A model generated the notes under the pieces. That model was not told where the DNA came from. It did no database searches and saw only the letters and a list, made by a program, of their open reading frames with translations. Both the position numbers and the translations under genes were made by a program. Below, piece by piece: positions 25,353 to 34,161 of a DNA stretch of 64,000 nucleotides; the stretch's first letter is position 1; each line of letters starts with the position of its first letter. This stretch comes from Terriglobales bacterium (GTDB lineage Bacteria; Acidobacteriota; Terriglobia; Terriglobales; Acidobacteriaceae). The stretch lies in NCBI GenBank assembly GCA_035651655.1, contig DASRFG010000007.1, positions 1-64,000 of the forward strand. Direction: 5' to 3'.

Positions 25353-27243
25353 GTTGGCCCTCCCCTGCAGCCCGCACCGGACGGTCAATCCCGGTACCAC
25401 GCTGGGCAATTCCGGGAATGCTTACGGGCAGGCGACCAGAAATTGGTATTTCTCCGAATAGCGCTTTGACGGCGCTGAGCTCTGAAACCGTAGCATTGGA
25501 AAAGGTACACAGATAATTCTCGATTCTAGGGAAGTCTGCCGCGAGATAAGGGTTCCCCATGGCGAGAACGGCTGTTTTCGGCCCAGCATGAGTCAGTATT
25601 CGTGCCAGCAGACTCCCGGTGGAGTCTGGCAACTCTACCGAGTTCTTGACTGCTCCTGCTGCTGATATGGCTTTACCTGCTGTGGGCACAACATAGAGCG
25701 GCAGGACCACGGCATCGGCTTGGTCCACGGCGGTGATGATCTCATCGGTCATAGGTCCAGCTGTGCGCGAATCAACATAGAAGATGTGGGCTTCCGGTAC
25801 GCGCGCGCGGAATTCACGCTCAAACAGCCGCCCCGACTCGCTGCGCATGTCATCCGAAAAGATCACGACCACTACCCGGTTAGTCACCTCTACTGTTGGT
25901 TGATACGGAAGTTTGGCGCCGGTGGTTCCCAGATTCGGCGCAACCGTCGCTTTCATCGGGAGTACTTGCCCGTTGTCCCTGACCAGGGTCACGGCCCGGT
26001 CAGCGATCTGTTGACCCAGGGCCAGGTTTTCAGGTTTTCCAATAACCGTGGTCAGATGGTTGATGTCCACCAGCCGAGCCTTGTCTAAGCCAACTGAGGC
26101 TTTGGCTTGGAGCAGTTTCAATACAGAGGCGTCAATTCGCGCTTCTGGAATTTCGCCACTGCGTACTGCCTTCAGGACGGCGTTGTAAGAGGCATCGAGA
26201 TCAACCGGAATAAGTATCAGGTCGTTACCGGCCTTCAGAGCATCCACCGCGCCTCTCCCGATATCGTTAGCATAAAGCCGGGTGAGAGCGCCCATGTCCA
26301 TGGCATCGGTGACCACGATGCCTTTGAATCCGAGTTGCTTCTGAAGCAAGTCCGATACCACGGCTGGAGAGGTGGTGGCTACGCGGTTGGGGTCTGGCTC
26401 AAGCGCCGGCGCGGATACGTGCGCCACCATAATGGAATCCACTCCCGAGGCAATTGCCCTGCGGAAAGGAGGCAGTTCCACCGACTGCAATCGGTTGAGA
26501 TCTCCGCCTACGCGTGCAAGCCCGAGATGAGAGTCAGTATCCGTATCTCCGTGCCCGGGGAAGTGCTTGGCCGTGGTCATCATGCCGTCTTCTCGCGCGC
26601 CGTGAATGTACGCAGCTAGAAGGTCGCCGACCTGCTTGGGATCTTCGCCGAAAGACCGTGTATTGATGATCGGATTGGCCGGGTTGGAATTAACGTCGGC
26701 GTCGGGGAAAAAATTCCACTGCACTCCGACGGCACGTGCTTCATCGGCCGTGATTCGCCCGAAGGCTTCAGCATCTTCGGGCCGGCGGTCTGCTCCGAAT
26801 GCCATAGCATGAGGGAATACGGTTGTGCCGTACAGGCGCATGGAGAGCCCACGTTCAAAATCTGCGGCGAAGATCAGCGGCAATTTGGAGTCCTGCTGTA
26901 GTTGGTTCAACAGGACGGCAGCTTCGTACGGCTCGTTTTTGTAAACAAAGCCGCCCTCAGCGGGGACGCTCACGGCAAATCCGCCGACGTGGTACTTGTT
27001 TATCTGTTCGCGAAGCTGAAGATAGTCGGGACTGGCAACGTTCATAAAGCGAACGCGTGCCCACACCATAAAGAGCTGCCCGACCTTTTCCTCGAGCGGC
27101 ATTTTCTTCAAGGCTTTTTGCGCCCACTTTTCGCCATCGTGGTCGAGGCGGACCGGCCTTGGTTGCTGGTACTTTTCTTTTGCCGTCGCCGAAGACACGA
27201 ATAGCGACAGAATCAGAATGTTCATGCCGAATATGCGGAACAT
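25327..27243 (-). CDS. Exported GH3 beta-N-acetylhexosaminidase / beta-glucosidase
   Basis: This is a glycoside hydrolase family 3 enzyme. From ATG 27243 it has 638 residues with a short signal sequence (FVSSATA); a start at 27441 would run through the divergent gene's upstream region and is unlikely. The NagZ-type motif KHFPGHGDTDTDSH carries the His used as acid/base by GH3 hexosaminidases, and VVTDAMDMGAL holds the nucleophile Asp. A C-terminal alpha/beta domain follows, longer than in cytosolic NagZ. It probably removes beta-linked GlcNAc or glucose from peptidoglycan or glycans in the periplasm. Confidence 0.8.
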   Translation of the reverse strand: MFRIFGMNILILSLFVSSATAKEKYQQPRPVRLDHDGEKWAQKALKKMPLEEKVGQLFMVWARVRFMNVASPDYLQLREQINKYHVGGFAVSVPAEGGFVYKNEPYEAAVLLNQLQQDSKLPLIFAADFERGLSMRLYGTTVFPHAMAFGADRRPEDAEAFGRITADEARAVGVQWNFFPDADVNSNPANPIINTRSFGEDPKQVGDLLAAYIHGAREDGMMTTAKHFPGHGDTDTDSHLGLARVGGDLNRLQSVELPPFRRAIASGVDSIMVAHVSAPALEPDPNRVATTSPAVVSDLLQKQLGFKGIVVTDAMDMGALTRLYANDIGRGAVDALKAGNDLILIPVDLDASYNAVLKAVRSGEIPEARIDASVLKLLQAKASVGLDKARLVDINHLTTVIGKPENLALGQQIADRAVTLVRDNGQVLPMKATVAPNLGTTGAKLPYQPTVEVTNRVVVVIFSDDMRSESGRLFEREFRARVPEAHIFYVDSRTAGPMTDEIITAVDQADAVVLPLYVVPTAGKAISAAGAVKNSVELPDSTGSLLARILTHAGPKTAVLAMGNPYLAADFPRIENYLCTFSNATVSELSAVKALFGEIPISGRLPVSIPGIAQRGTGIDRPVRAAGEGQHAIQGQLR

Positions 27244-27318
27244 ATGCAGACGATAGCAGATAATGAAATGACCGGCGAAAGTGGATGCTGTGAAAAAAGA
27301 CTCTAGGAGCAGCCAGCC

Positions 27319-27660
27319 GTGCGGATGAAGGTTGTCAACCTGGAACAAGGAATGCCAACCGTAGAGCAAGCTCGCGCTCGCCTCACTGACGAGATGCGCG
27401 CCGCACGCCGCGAGGGCATACGGCTTCTGAAGCTGATTCACGGCTACGGTTCAAGTGGCACAGGCGGGGCGTTGCGCGACGGTATTCTGGGATCTCTGGG
27501 ACGGATGAAAATGCAGCGCGAAATCCAGGATTTCGTCGCTGGCGAAGACTGGCGCATTGCTAATGAAATCACCTGGGCCTTGATCAAAGTTCATCCTGAA
27601 CTCAGGAACGATCCAGACTTGAGCCGTGGAAACAGGGGGATCAGTGTTGTCGTGCTGTGA
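27319..27660 (+). CDS. Smr-domain-like protein
   Basis: This 113-residue protein starts at GTG 27319, nine bases after AGGAG (27305-27309); an ATG two codons later is less well placed. The segment LLKLIHGYGSSGTGGALRDGI matches the conserved HGxG core of Smr (small MutS-related) domains, which act as nucleases or ribosome-rescue factors in other proteins. It is divergent from the GH3 gene, and its 3' end overlaps miaA by 20 bases in convergent orientation. The role is not established. Confidence 0.65.
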   Translation: MRMKVVNLEQGMPTVEQARARLTDEMRAARREGIRLLKLIHGYGSSGTGGALRDGILGSLGRMKMQREIQDFVAGEDWRIANEITWALIKVHPELRNDPDLSRGNRGISVVVL

Positions 27661-28627
27661 GTTCTTGTTGCATTAGTTGGATTGCCTGCTCTTGCAGGGT
27701 TGGGTCGTCTCCAAAGCCTTCCAACCAGTGAACCTCGGGCTCTCGCCGGAACCAGGTCATCTGACGTTTGGCGTAGTTGCGGTGGGCCTGCTGCGTGGCC
27801 GTGATGGCTGCTTCCAAGTTAATTTCGCCGCGAATGAGCTGCACCGCCTGGCGGTATCCGGTGGAGGCGAGCGGCCAGGCAGTATCGCCATACCTTTCCA
27901 GAAGACGCTTGGTTTCTTCCATCAAACCAGCGTCAAACATCCTCTTCGCCCGCCCATTGAGCCGCTCATAAAGCGCAGTTCGCTCGGGATTGAGGCCAAT
28001 CCGCAACACGGCAAAATTCTCTAACGGAGCGCGGCCTTCCTTCCAAAGCTCGGTCATCGGTACCCGCGAGGCGAGGCACACTTCGATGGCACGAATTAAT
28101 TTTGGCGCGTCATTGGGATGGATGTTGGCTGCCGCCGCGGTGTCCAGACGGCTGAGGAGACGATGCAGGTATGCCGAACCTCGTTTCTGAGAGCGAGCTC
28201 GTAGCCGCCGTCGCAACTCTTCTGAGCGCCGAGGGCCAGGAAATAATCCTTGCAGCAACGCGCGCAAATAAAGTCCGGTGCCGCCCACGACAATCGGCAG
28301 CTTGTGTCTTGACTCGATCTCTGCGAGAACGCCGCGTGCCATGCGCGCGTATTCTCCGGCGGTGACTTGCTGGGTGGGAGACGCAACATCGAAGAGATGA
28401 TGTGGGACCCGGATCCGTTCTTCCGGCGCGGGTTTAGCAGTGCCGATATCGAAATCGCGATAAAGAGCCACCGAATCGCAACTAACGATCTCGCCTCCGA
28501 AGCTCTCCGCCACTGCCAGGGAGAGGGCAGTCTTGCCGCTGCCGGTGGGGCCGAGAATGACTACGAGCAGCGGAAGCTTCTTCTCGACCGAGTTCGCGGT
28601 GATTGAAATTGCGCGCTGCGGGCACAC
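27641..28627 (-). CDS. miaA: tRNA dimethylallyltransferase
   Basis: MiaA adds a dimethylallyl group to A37 of tRNAs that read codons beginning with U. The P-loop GPTGSGKT lies at residues 26-33 when GTG 28627 is used as start; an ATG at 28675 is possible but would overlap the upstream small gene by 47 bases. DSVALYRDFDIGTAKP and the AGEYARMARG-like helix are typical of the family, as is LAVGGTGLYLRALLQGLF-type text. The 328-residue length fits. It follows a 58-residue membrane protein on the same strand. Confidence 0.93.
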   Translation of the reverse strand: MCPQRAISITANSVEKKLPLLVVILGPTGSGKTALSLAVAESFGGEIVSCDSVALYRDFDIGTAKPAPEERIRVPHHLFDVASPTQQVTAGEYARMARGVLAEIESRHKLPIVVGGTGLYLRALLQGLFPGPRRSEELRRRLRARSQKRGSAYLHRLLSRLDTAAAANIHPNDAPKLIRAIEVCLASRVPMTELWKEGRAPLENFAVLRIGLNPERTALYERLNGRAKRMFDAGLMEETKRLLERYGDTAWPLASTGYRQAVQLIRGEINLEAAITATQQAHRNYAKRQMTWFRREPEVHWLEGFGDDPTLQEQAIQLMQQELTARQH

Positions 28628-28628
28628 T

Positions 28629-28805
28629 TCAGTGCGCGCCCCAGGGAATGTTGTGGCGATAACGAATGATTGCAACGATAAGAATCACTATGGTTAAGAG
28701 AACGAGTCCGATTGTTTCAGCGCCAAGAGCTCGGCGGCGTTCAGTCGGTAAACGGTCAGGCTGCTGCTCGCGTTTGGAAGAGGGAGGTTGGCGTTCGGTG
28801 GGCAC
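28629..28805 (-). CDS. Small single-pass membrane protein
   Basis: This is a 58-codon gene starting at GTG 28805. The N-terminal half is hydrophilic and Arg/Pro/Gln-rich, followed by one transmembrane segment (IGLVLLTIVILIVAII) and a short tail RYRHNIPWGAH. The stop lies immediately before the preferred miaA start, so the genes are probably coupled. I associate similar small proteins with acidobacterial genomes from memory only. No strong ribosome binding site is visible. Function is unknown. Confidence 0.5.
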   Translation of the reverse strand: MPTERQPPSSKREQQPDRLPTERRRALGAETIGLVLLTIVILIVAIIRYRHNIPWGAH

Positions 28806-28828
28806 AGGCCAATTTTAGATCGCCGAGG

Positions 28829-29917
28829 CTAGCGCAGATCGTTTTTGTCAGGGTTATAGAAAAAATGGAAACGCAGGGCGAGATACGGCCCGGCGAACTC
28901 GCCTGGCAACGGGGGGAAAGGGTTAGAGCCGGTTATACCGCCCAGCGCGGCGCGGTCAAGAGAGATGTCTCCGGAGGGAGCGATTAATTTCAGCCCCTGA
29001 ATACGGCCATCTTTCATGATGGCAAACTCAATGGAGACTTTCCCCTTCTTCATCAGGGGTGCGCGGGCTACCTCGGGGATGAGGTTATACCAGTTGATGC
29101 GAACGTCGTGCAGCACCCGCGACAGGTAAGGGCCGAAGTCAACCCCCATAGTATCGCTGACCACATCAACGTTGCTCGAAATGTTACTGCGAGGATTTCC
29201 CAAGCCCAAGCCATAATCGCCGCCTGAGCCCCCAAATCCAGCCTGGCGGTTGGCGGCCGCCGCACGTGCCGCCTGCTCAATAGCGGAGCCCGCCGACATC
29301 GAGCCTGAGAACGGTTGGGGCGCCTTAGCAACTGGGGGCGGCTCCAGCCTGGCCGTCTGATTGTTATTCACAGGAGGTGGCTGCGGTTGCGCATTCTGCT
29401 GGGCGCTCTCACTGCCTTGCACTGCCGCAGGGCTGGGCGGAGGAGATGCTGGAGTGGGTGCTCCGCTGCGTCCAGGGGCGCCCGCGCGCCCGCTATCCAG
29501 AATTTTCTTCAGTTCCTTTCGATCGAGAGCGGGCTGCCGCGACTTCGCAATGCGATTTTTGTCAGAGATGATATCGGTATTCGGCTTCGCAATATTCTTC
29601 TCCGCGTCGGGAGGCATTTCCAAATAAGTGAGCTCGCGTTGTTTCATCAGGTCGCCGGGAGTGACCAATGCGAAGCTGCGTTGAGGAAACAGGCGCGGAG
29701 CATTCACGACTCCAATCACCAGCAGCAGGTGCACGATCAAGGAAATCCAAAAAGCTTCGCGCAGCCGCGAGCGCGACAAATCATCCTGGAGCTGAATCAG
29801 CAGGACGGGAGCGTCTACGGTTCTGCGCCGGGAGTCGCGGTCATAGGCGCTCCCATTATTCCCTGAGGTGGGAGCTGAGCGGACGGGATTTTTCGGCGGG
29901 ATTTCCGTTATCGGCAT
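28829..29917 (-). CDS. TonB/TolA-like envelope protein
   Basis: This 362-residue protein has the layout of an energy transducer: a basic cytoplasmic N-terminus, one transmembrane helix (WISLIVHLLLVIGVVNA) near residues 57-75, a long Pro/Ala/Gln-rich periplasmic linker, and a C-terminal domain of the TonB_C type (VSIEFAIMKDGRIQGLKLIAPSGDISLDRAALGGI). It probably links inner-membrane energy to an outer-membrane receptor or acts in envelope integrity. ExbB/ExbD partners are not in the window. Confidence 0.75.
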   Translation of the reverse strand: MPITEIPPKNPVRSAPTSGNNGSAYDRDSRRRTVDAPVLLIQLQDDLSRSRLREAFWISLIVHLLLVIGVVNAPRLFPQRSFALVTPGDLMKQRELTYLEMPPDAEKNIAKPNTDIISDKNRIAKSRQPALDRKELKKILDSGRAGAPGRSGAPTPASPPPSPAAVQGSESAQQNAQPQPPPVNNNQTARLEPPPVAKAPQPFSGSMSAGSAIEQAARAAAANRQAGFGGSGGDYGLGLGNPRSNISSNVDVVSDTMGVDFGPYLSRVLHDVRINWYNLIPEVARAPLMKKGKVSIEFAIMKDGRIQGLKLIAPSGDISLDRAALGGITGSNPFPPLPGEFAGPYLALRFHFFYNPDKNDLR

Positions 29918-30114
29918 AACTGCGCTGGGCTCAAGTCGGTTAGACGCCGGCAGCCTTCCTTCGACGCGTAAAGAATCGTAACCCCGCCTCTGAGGCTGAG
30001 TTTCTAGCTATTTTCGCATCATTTACCGCATTGTGCTAAAGCACAAGAGTATGTGGGCGCGGCTCGCATCCAGATAGCTAATGGCCTTTATCATCAAGAG
30101 TTTCGGCGGTTGGC

Positions 30115-31185
30115 TCAGGGACGCATGGCGTGCAGCGCGTCCAGCTTCGTCCGCTGGTTGTGCTCGCGAATGGTGGCGAGAACGTCGAGAGCGGCAGCCA
30201 GAGCACGACGGCCGTCTTCGAGCGGAATCACGGGCTTTGTCCGGCTGCGGACGGCGTGCAGGAAGGAGCGCAATTCTGCTTTCAATGGTTCCTCACCCGT
30301 AATTGGCGGCTTGGTAATCTGGATTTGCGACCCATAAATGGGTGATTGGCCCGAGGGGCCGGTCCCGGGGGTGTCTTGTTGTATTGCCCTCATCGCAGCC
30401 ATCGCGTCGGGCTCCCCTGGAACGGTGAACACCACAACGTCCTGCCGGGTGTAATCAATGGAAATGTATTGCTTCGGCTGGAAGAAACGCAGTTTACGGA
30501 CCCGCTCTGTGCTCACCCGGCTGGCCGTGAAGTTAGCCACGCAACCAGACTCGAATTCCATACGCACGTTGGCGATGTCCACCTTGCCGGAAATAACCGG
30601 GAGGCCGACGGCCCGTATTTCTTTTATGGGCGAATTCGCGAAAGAGAGCACAACATCAAGATCGTGAATCATGAGGTCCAGGACCACATCCACATCCAGG
30701 GACCGCGGGCTGAAGACGCTCAGGCGATGCACTTCGAAAAACATAGGCCGAGTCAGCAAGGGAATCGTGGCCCGAATCGCCGGATTGAAACGCTCAAGGT
30801 GTCCGACCTGGGCAATGCGTCTCGTGCGCTGAGCTACCTGAATGAGTTCGTCTGCTTCACCAAGAGTGGAAGCGAGAGGTTTTTCAATCAAGACGTCAAC
30901 CCCGGCCTCCAGCAAAGCCGTGGCGACTTTGACGTGCTCGACCGTGGGCACAGCCACAGAAGCGGCCTGAAACCCGCCGCGCCGCAACAGTTCCTGCAAG
31001 GAGCTGACCGCCTCCGCTCCGGGATAGAGCTTGGCGAGAGCGGAGCCGCGTGCGGCGTCGGTATCAACAATTGCCGTTAGCCGGACGGGCGCGCCCGATT
31101 GCTGAAGCTCGTGGTACACGCGGGCGTGGTTGCGTCCGAAAGCTCCAGCCCCGATAACGGCGACGTTGATCGAATCAGTGCTCAA
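30115..31185 (-). CDS. Gfo/Idh/MocA-family dehydrogenase, candidate GnnA
   Basis: This 356-residue NAD(P)-dependent sugar dehydrogenase shows the Rossmann motif VAVIGAGAFGRNHARVY at the N-terminus and the catalytic region EKPLAST (Glu-Lys-Pro). Its place at the end of the fabZ-lpxA-lpxI cluster suggests GnnA, which oxidises C3 of UDP-GlcNAc so that GnnB can add an amino group, producing the diamino sugar used in some lipid A. No gnnB aminotransferase is seen here, so the assignment is an inference from position. Confidence 0.72.
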   Translation of the reverse strand: MSTDSINVAVIGAGAFGRNHARVYHELQQSGAPVRLTAIVDTDAARGSALAKLYPGAEAVSSLQELLRRGGFQAASVAVPTVEHVKVATALLEAGVDVLIEKPLASTLGEADELIQVAQRTRRIAQVGHLERFNPAIRATIPLLTRPMFFEVHRLSVFSPRSLDVDVVLDLMIHDLDVVLSFANSPIKEIRAVGLPVISGKVDIANVRMEFESGCVANFTASRVSTERVRKLRFFQPKQYISIDYTRQDVVVFTVPGEPDAMAAMRAIQQDTPGTGPSGQSPIYGSQIQITKPPITGEEPLKAELRSFLHAVRSRTKPVIPLEDGRRALAAALDVLATIREHNQRTKLDALHAMRP

Positions 31186-31212
31186 GTAAGGGAGAACCCA
31201 AAGGTATCATTT

Positions 31213-31935
31213 CTAGGGGCCAGAACTTACAACCAGGGGAGTGGGAGTCTCAAGCCGCGCGCGGCGAATAAGGTTCTTGGGTGCGATCTCGGCGACTGCA
31301 TCCGCGTGCACGATGTATGTTCCCTGCGGGAGGCTGCTGTCAAATGGTATTTCCTGGCCCTTATTTTGCGCCAACGTAAAGTGTTGATAGCCAAGTGCGA
31401 ACGCTTTTCCGATTTCATTCACGGCCAGAATAATCACGGTCAGGTCGTAGACATCCTTGCTGGCATTCGCCACTTTGACGGCGCCTGAAATTGTGTTTCC
31501 CCCCAGTGCGGGCATCCGGACCCACTCAAGCAGAAAAGGTGGAGCGACTTGAACAGAAAAATCACGCGTGTGCGATTGCGCTGGCGTGCCGGAATCGCTC
31601 ACCCGCAACGTAAAACTGAATTCGCCTTGGCTGGTGGGCATTCCGGCGATGACACCGGTATCTGCCTCCAGTTCCAGGCCCGGTGGCAAAGTGCCTTTCG
31701 CTACCTTCCAAGTCAGGGGTGGCGTACCTCCTGCCGCAGAGAATTGGAAGTAGTAGGCCTGCTGAAGAACGGGCTCGGGCAAGGACTCGGAAGTGATTCG
31801 CAACGCCGCAGCAGGCTTGTCGAGTGGTTCGTCCTGGGGGACGGCCTGCCCCATCGCAAAGTTAGAGAGCAAAATTACACCGAAACAAAACAGCCCGATG
31901 CGACCACTGAGCCGCGGAATGAGGGTTTGCGCCAT
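31213..31935 (-). CDS. Exported protein with putative Ig (cadherin-like) domain
   Basis: This 240-residue secreted protein has an N-terminal signal (GLFCFGVILLSNFAMG). Residues about 45-130 form a putative-Ig domain with the typical GTPPLTWKVAKGTLPPGLELEADTGVIAGMPTSQGEFSFTLRVSDS run. The C-terminal 100 residues form a second beta-rich domain with a probable Ig-like fold. It is located inside the lipid A operon, between the dehydrogenase and the DinB-fold gene. A surface or periplasmic role is likely; the specific function is unknown. Confidence 0.7.
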   Translation of the reverse strand: MAQTLIPRLSGRIGLFCFGVILLSNFAMGQAVPQDEPLDKPAAALRITSESLPEPVLQQAYYFQFSAAGGTPPLTWKVAKGTLPPGLELEADTGVIAGMPTSQGEFSFTLRVSDSGTPAQSHTRDFSVQVAPPFLLEWVRMPALGGNTISGAVKVANASKDVYDLTVIILAVNEIGKAFALGYQHFTLAQNKGQEIPFDSSLPQGTYIVHADAVAEIAPKNLIRRARLETPTPLVVSSGP

Positions 31936-31960
31936 TGTTTCAAGAACGGCTGGATACCAA

Positions 31961-32446
31961 CTACTTCCGAATCTTTTTCAGCAGGGCAATTTGTCCAGCG
32001 TGATAAAGCTCATGCTGCACGGTTCCATGCAGCATATGGTAGTAGTCGTGGTCCCGTCCCGGGGCAGCCGCCAATAGCTTGTAATCTGGCAATGCGGCCA
32101 CTGCTTGTACCAATGCATCGTGGCGTTTCCTGAGCGTTTCGACCGTCTTTTTCCACTCCGCAGCACTGCTGTCTTTCACCGGAGGCCAGTCCTGTTCCCC
32201 TTCGAGTTCTTTAGGTTCCCCCAGAACTCTGTGGCGAAGGGCTTCTTCCCATGCACTAACGTGATTCACAATCTCCCAAATGCTGTGTGCGCCGGGAATC
32301 GGTCTTGCCGCAGCGGTCTTGGCATCCACATCGGCCAGAATTTCCATTACTGAGTCTCCGTGCCAGGCTTCGCCGTCAAAGGCGCGTTTGAGTTGGTCTG
32401 TTATTCGGGCGATTTCGTCGAGTTGAGGAAATGGCTGGGCAATCAT
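31961..32446 (-). CDS. DinB-fold protein
   Basis: This 161-residue four-helix protein of the DinB/YfiT superfamily has the family pattern of three metal-binding histidines: HSIWEIVNHVSAWEEALRH early and HGTVQHELYHAGQIALLKK at the C-terminus. Members are thiol-dependent transferases or hydrolases of mostly unknown substrate. Its start overlaps the end of lpxI by 4 bases, so it is translated with the lipid A genes, which is unusual for this family. Confidence 0.75.
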   Translation of the reverse strand: MIAQPFPQLDEIARITDQLKRAFDGEAWHGDSVMEILADVDAKTAAARPIPGAHSIWEIVNHVSAWEEALRHRVLGEPKELEGEQDWPPVKDSSAAEWKKTVETLRKRHDALVQAVAALPDYKLLAAAPGRDHDYYHMLHGTVQHELYHAGQIALLKKIRK

Positions 32447-33309
32447 TCGCTCTTCTCCTCCGGTTGTTCGTCCAAGGTGCTGGCGACGATGCTAATGCCG
32501 GCCTGGTCAGCGGCGGAAATAATCTGATCTCCCTCGAGCAGCAGGCATTTGCCGGCATTAATTCCGAGACAGGTCGCCCCGGCCTCTCGCATCACGTCAA
32601 TAGTCTTGATGCCGACGACGGGGACGTCGAAGCGCATATCCTGATTCGGCTTGGCGACCTTCACAACGGTAAGGTCGCGGCGTAAAGTTGAGCCGCTGCC
32701 GTCAAGCGTGGCCATGATTCGGCCAGCGCGCTCAATCGCCGCATCGGTGCCTTCCATGGCCTCTACTGCCACGCATGCCGCTTCGGCAATGACCACCGTC
32801 TGGCCGATATCAAATTGCGATAGCTGGCGTGCTATCTCGCGGCCGTAATTGATGTCCTGGAGTTCTGCCGGCGTCGGGCTGCGGCGGCTGAGCACTCCGG
32901 GCCGGGCGAGAAGTGGCGCGAGGAACTGAGTGGAATCTTCGAGCGTGATGCCTTCGTCGGCGAGCACTTTGGCTACCGCTCCCAGAAGAGCATCCGTGTT
33001 CCGCGTCCGTAAGGAGAGCAAAAGCTTGGCGAGGCGCCAGTCGGGGCGAATGCTGGAAAAGATTTGACGGTGCTTGACCTGCCCCGCCATGATCGCGCGC
33101 TGTATCCCTTCACGTTTAAAAGTATCAATAAGCCGGGAGAGTTCGCCCAGGGACATCCAATGCACAGCCGAAGCGCCGTGGGATTCAATTTCCGGAAAGG
33201 TCTCTTCTTTGATCGCGGCGACGACTACTTCGGCACCGCGGGCACGGGCCGCGTCGAGCACCAGGAGGGGGAAACGTCCGTTACCCGCGATAAGGCCGAT
33301 TTTTTCCAT
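32443..33309 (-). CDS. lpxI: UDP-2,3-diacylglucosamine pyrophosphatase LpxI
   Basis: LpxI hydrolyses UDP-2,3-diacylglucosamine to lipid X in lipid A synthesis, replacing the unrelated LpxH. The 288-residue protein begins IGLIAGNGRFPLLVLDAAR, as LpxI does, has TLEDSTQFLAPLLARPGVLSRRSPT in the centre, and ends with the catalytic region KVAKPNQDMRFDVPVVGIKTIDVM, where Asp residues coordinate metal. It is 10 bases after lpxA. Confidence 0.88.
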   Translation of the reverse strand: MEKIGLIAGNGRFPLLVLDAARARGAEVVVAAIKEETFPEIESHGASAVHWMSLGELSRLIDTFKREGIQRAIMAGQVKHRQIFSSIRPDWRLAKLLLSLRTRNTDALLGAVAKVLADEGITLEDSTQFLAPLLARPGVLSRRSPTPAELQDINYGREIARQLSQFDIGQTVVIAEAACVAVEAMEGTDAAIERAGRIMATLDGSGSTLRRDLTVVKVAKPNQDMRFDVPVVGIKTIDVMREAGATCLGINAGKCLLLEGDQIISAADQAGISIVASTLDEQPEEKSE

Positions 33310-33319
33310 ACCGTGGCCA

Positions 33320-34156
33320 CTATTTAATAATCCCGCGCTCCGAGCTCTCGATAAAACGAATCAACATGCGAATGTCTTCGTTGGAGTCTTTTTCTGCCTT
33401 AAGTTTTTGCAGTGCTTGTGAGGTATTGAGCTTAGAGGCGAGCAGGAGTTTGAAGGCGTGGTGGATCTTGCGAATACGTTCGCGGCTGAAACCGCGGCGT
33501 TCCAAACCGACGGCATTCACCCCGTAGGCATGGGCGTCGCGCGCGGCGACCGTCTTGGAGAACGGAAGTACGTCTTTGGTCACAATCGTGCCGCCACCTA
33601 TATAAGCATGCGGCCCAACCGAAGTGAACTGATGTACGGCAGAAAAAGCTCCAACCGTGGCCCACTCCGCAATGTTGACATGCCCGGCGAGCGTGGCAGC
33701 GTTTGCCATGATTACATGGTCGCCAACAAAGCAGTCATGCGCCACATGGGCATACGCCATGATCAGGATGTGATTGCCAATGCGCGTTACCCCACCACCC
33801 GCGGCCGTGCCCCGATGCAGAGTGACGAACTCGCGAATCACATTGTGATCCCCGATCTCGAGCCGGGTTCTTTCACCGGCATACTTCAGGTCTTGTGGAG
33901 GCAGTCCGATAGAAGCAAACGGAAAAATTCGATTATTGTCCCCAAGAGTGGTGGGGCCTTCAAGCACGACGTGCGACATCAACTCGCAGTCCTGGCCCAT
34001 CTCTACGTCCGCTCCAATGACGCAGTAGGGGCCAATCCGGCAAGAGGCGGCGATTCTTGCCTCGGGATCAACAATGGCAGTGGAATGAATCTGCGGGCCA
34101 ACAGATAACCGCGCAGGACGAGAGGTTTCTTCAGTAGTAGTCCGGAATCTAGACAC
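33320..34156 (-). CDS. lpxA: UDP-N-acetylglucosamine acyltransferase LpxA
   Basis: LpxA adds the first acyl chain to UDP-GlcNAc (or to the 3-amino analogue). The 278-residue protein has left-handed beta-helix hexapeptide repeats from about residue 25 to 210 (IHSTAIVDPEARIAASCRIGPYCVIG onward), with the catalytic His region in ILIMAYAHVAHDCFVGDHVIM. A C-terminal helical domain follows. It is 5 bases after fabZ and 10 before lpxI, so it is in one operon. If the downstream dehydrogenase is GnnA, its acceptor could be the 3-amino sugar. Confidence 0.92.
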   Translation of the reverse strand: MSRFRTTTEETSRPARLSVGPQIHSTAIVDPEARIAASCRIGPYCVIGADVEMGQDCELMSHVVLEGPTTLGDNNRIFPFASIGLPPQDLKYAGERTRLEIGDHNVIREFVTLHRGTAAGGGVTRIGNHILIMAYAHVAHDCFVGDHVIMANAATLAGHVNIAEWATVGAFSAVHQFTSVGPHAYIGGGTIVTKDVLPFSKTVAARDAHAYGVNAVGLERRGFSRERIRKIHHAFKLLLASKLNTSQALQKLKAEKDSNEDIRMLIRFIESSERGIIK

Positions 34157-34161
34157 GGCTC

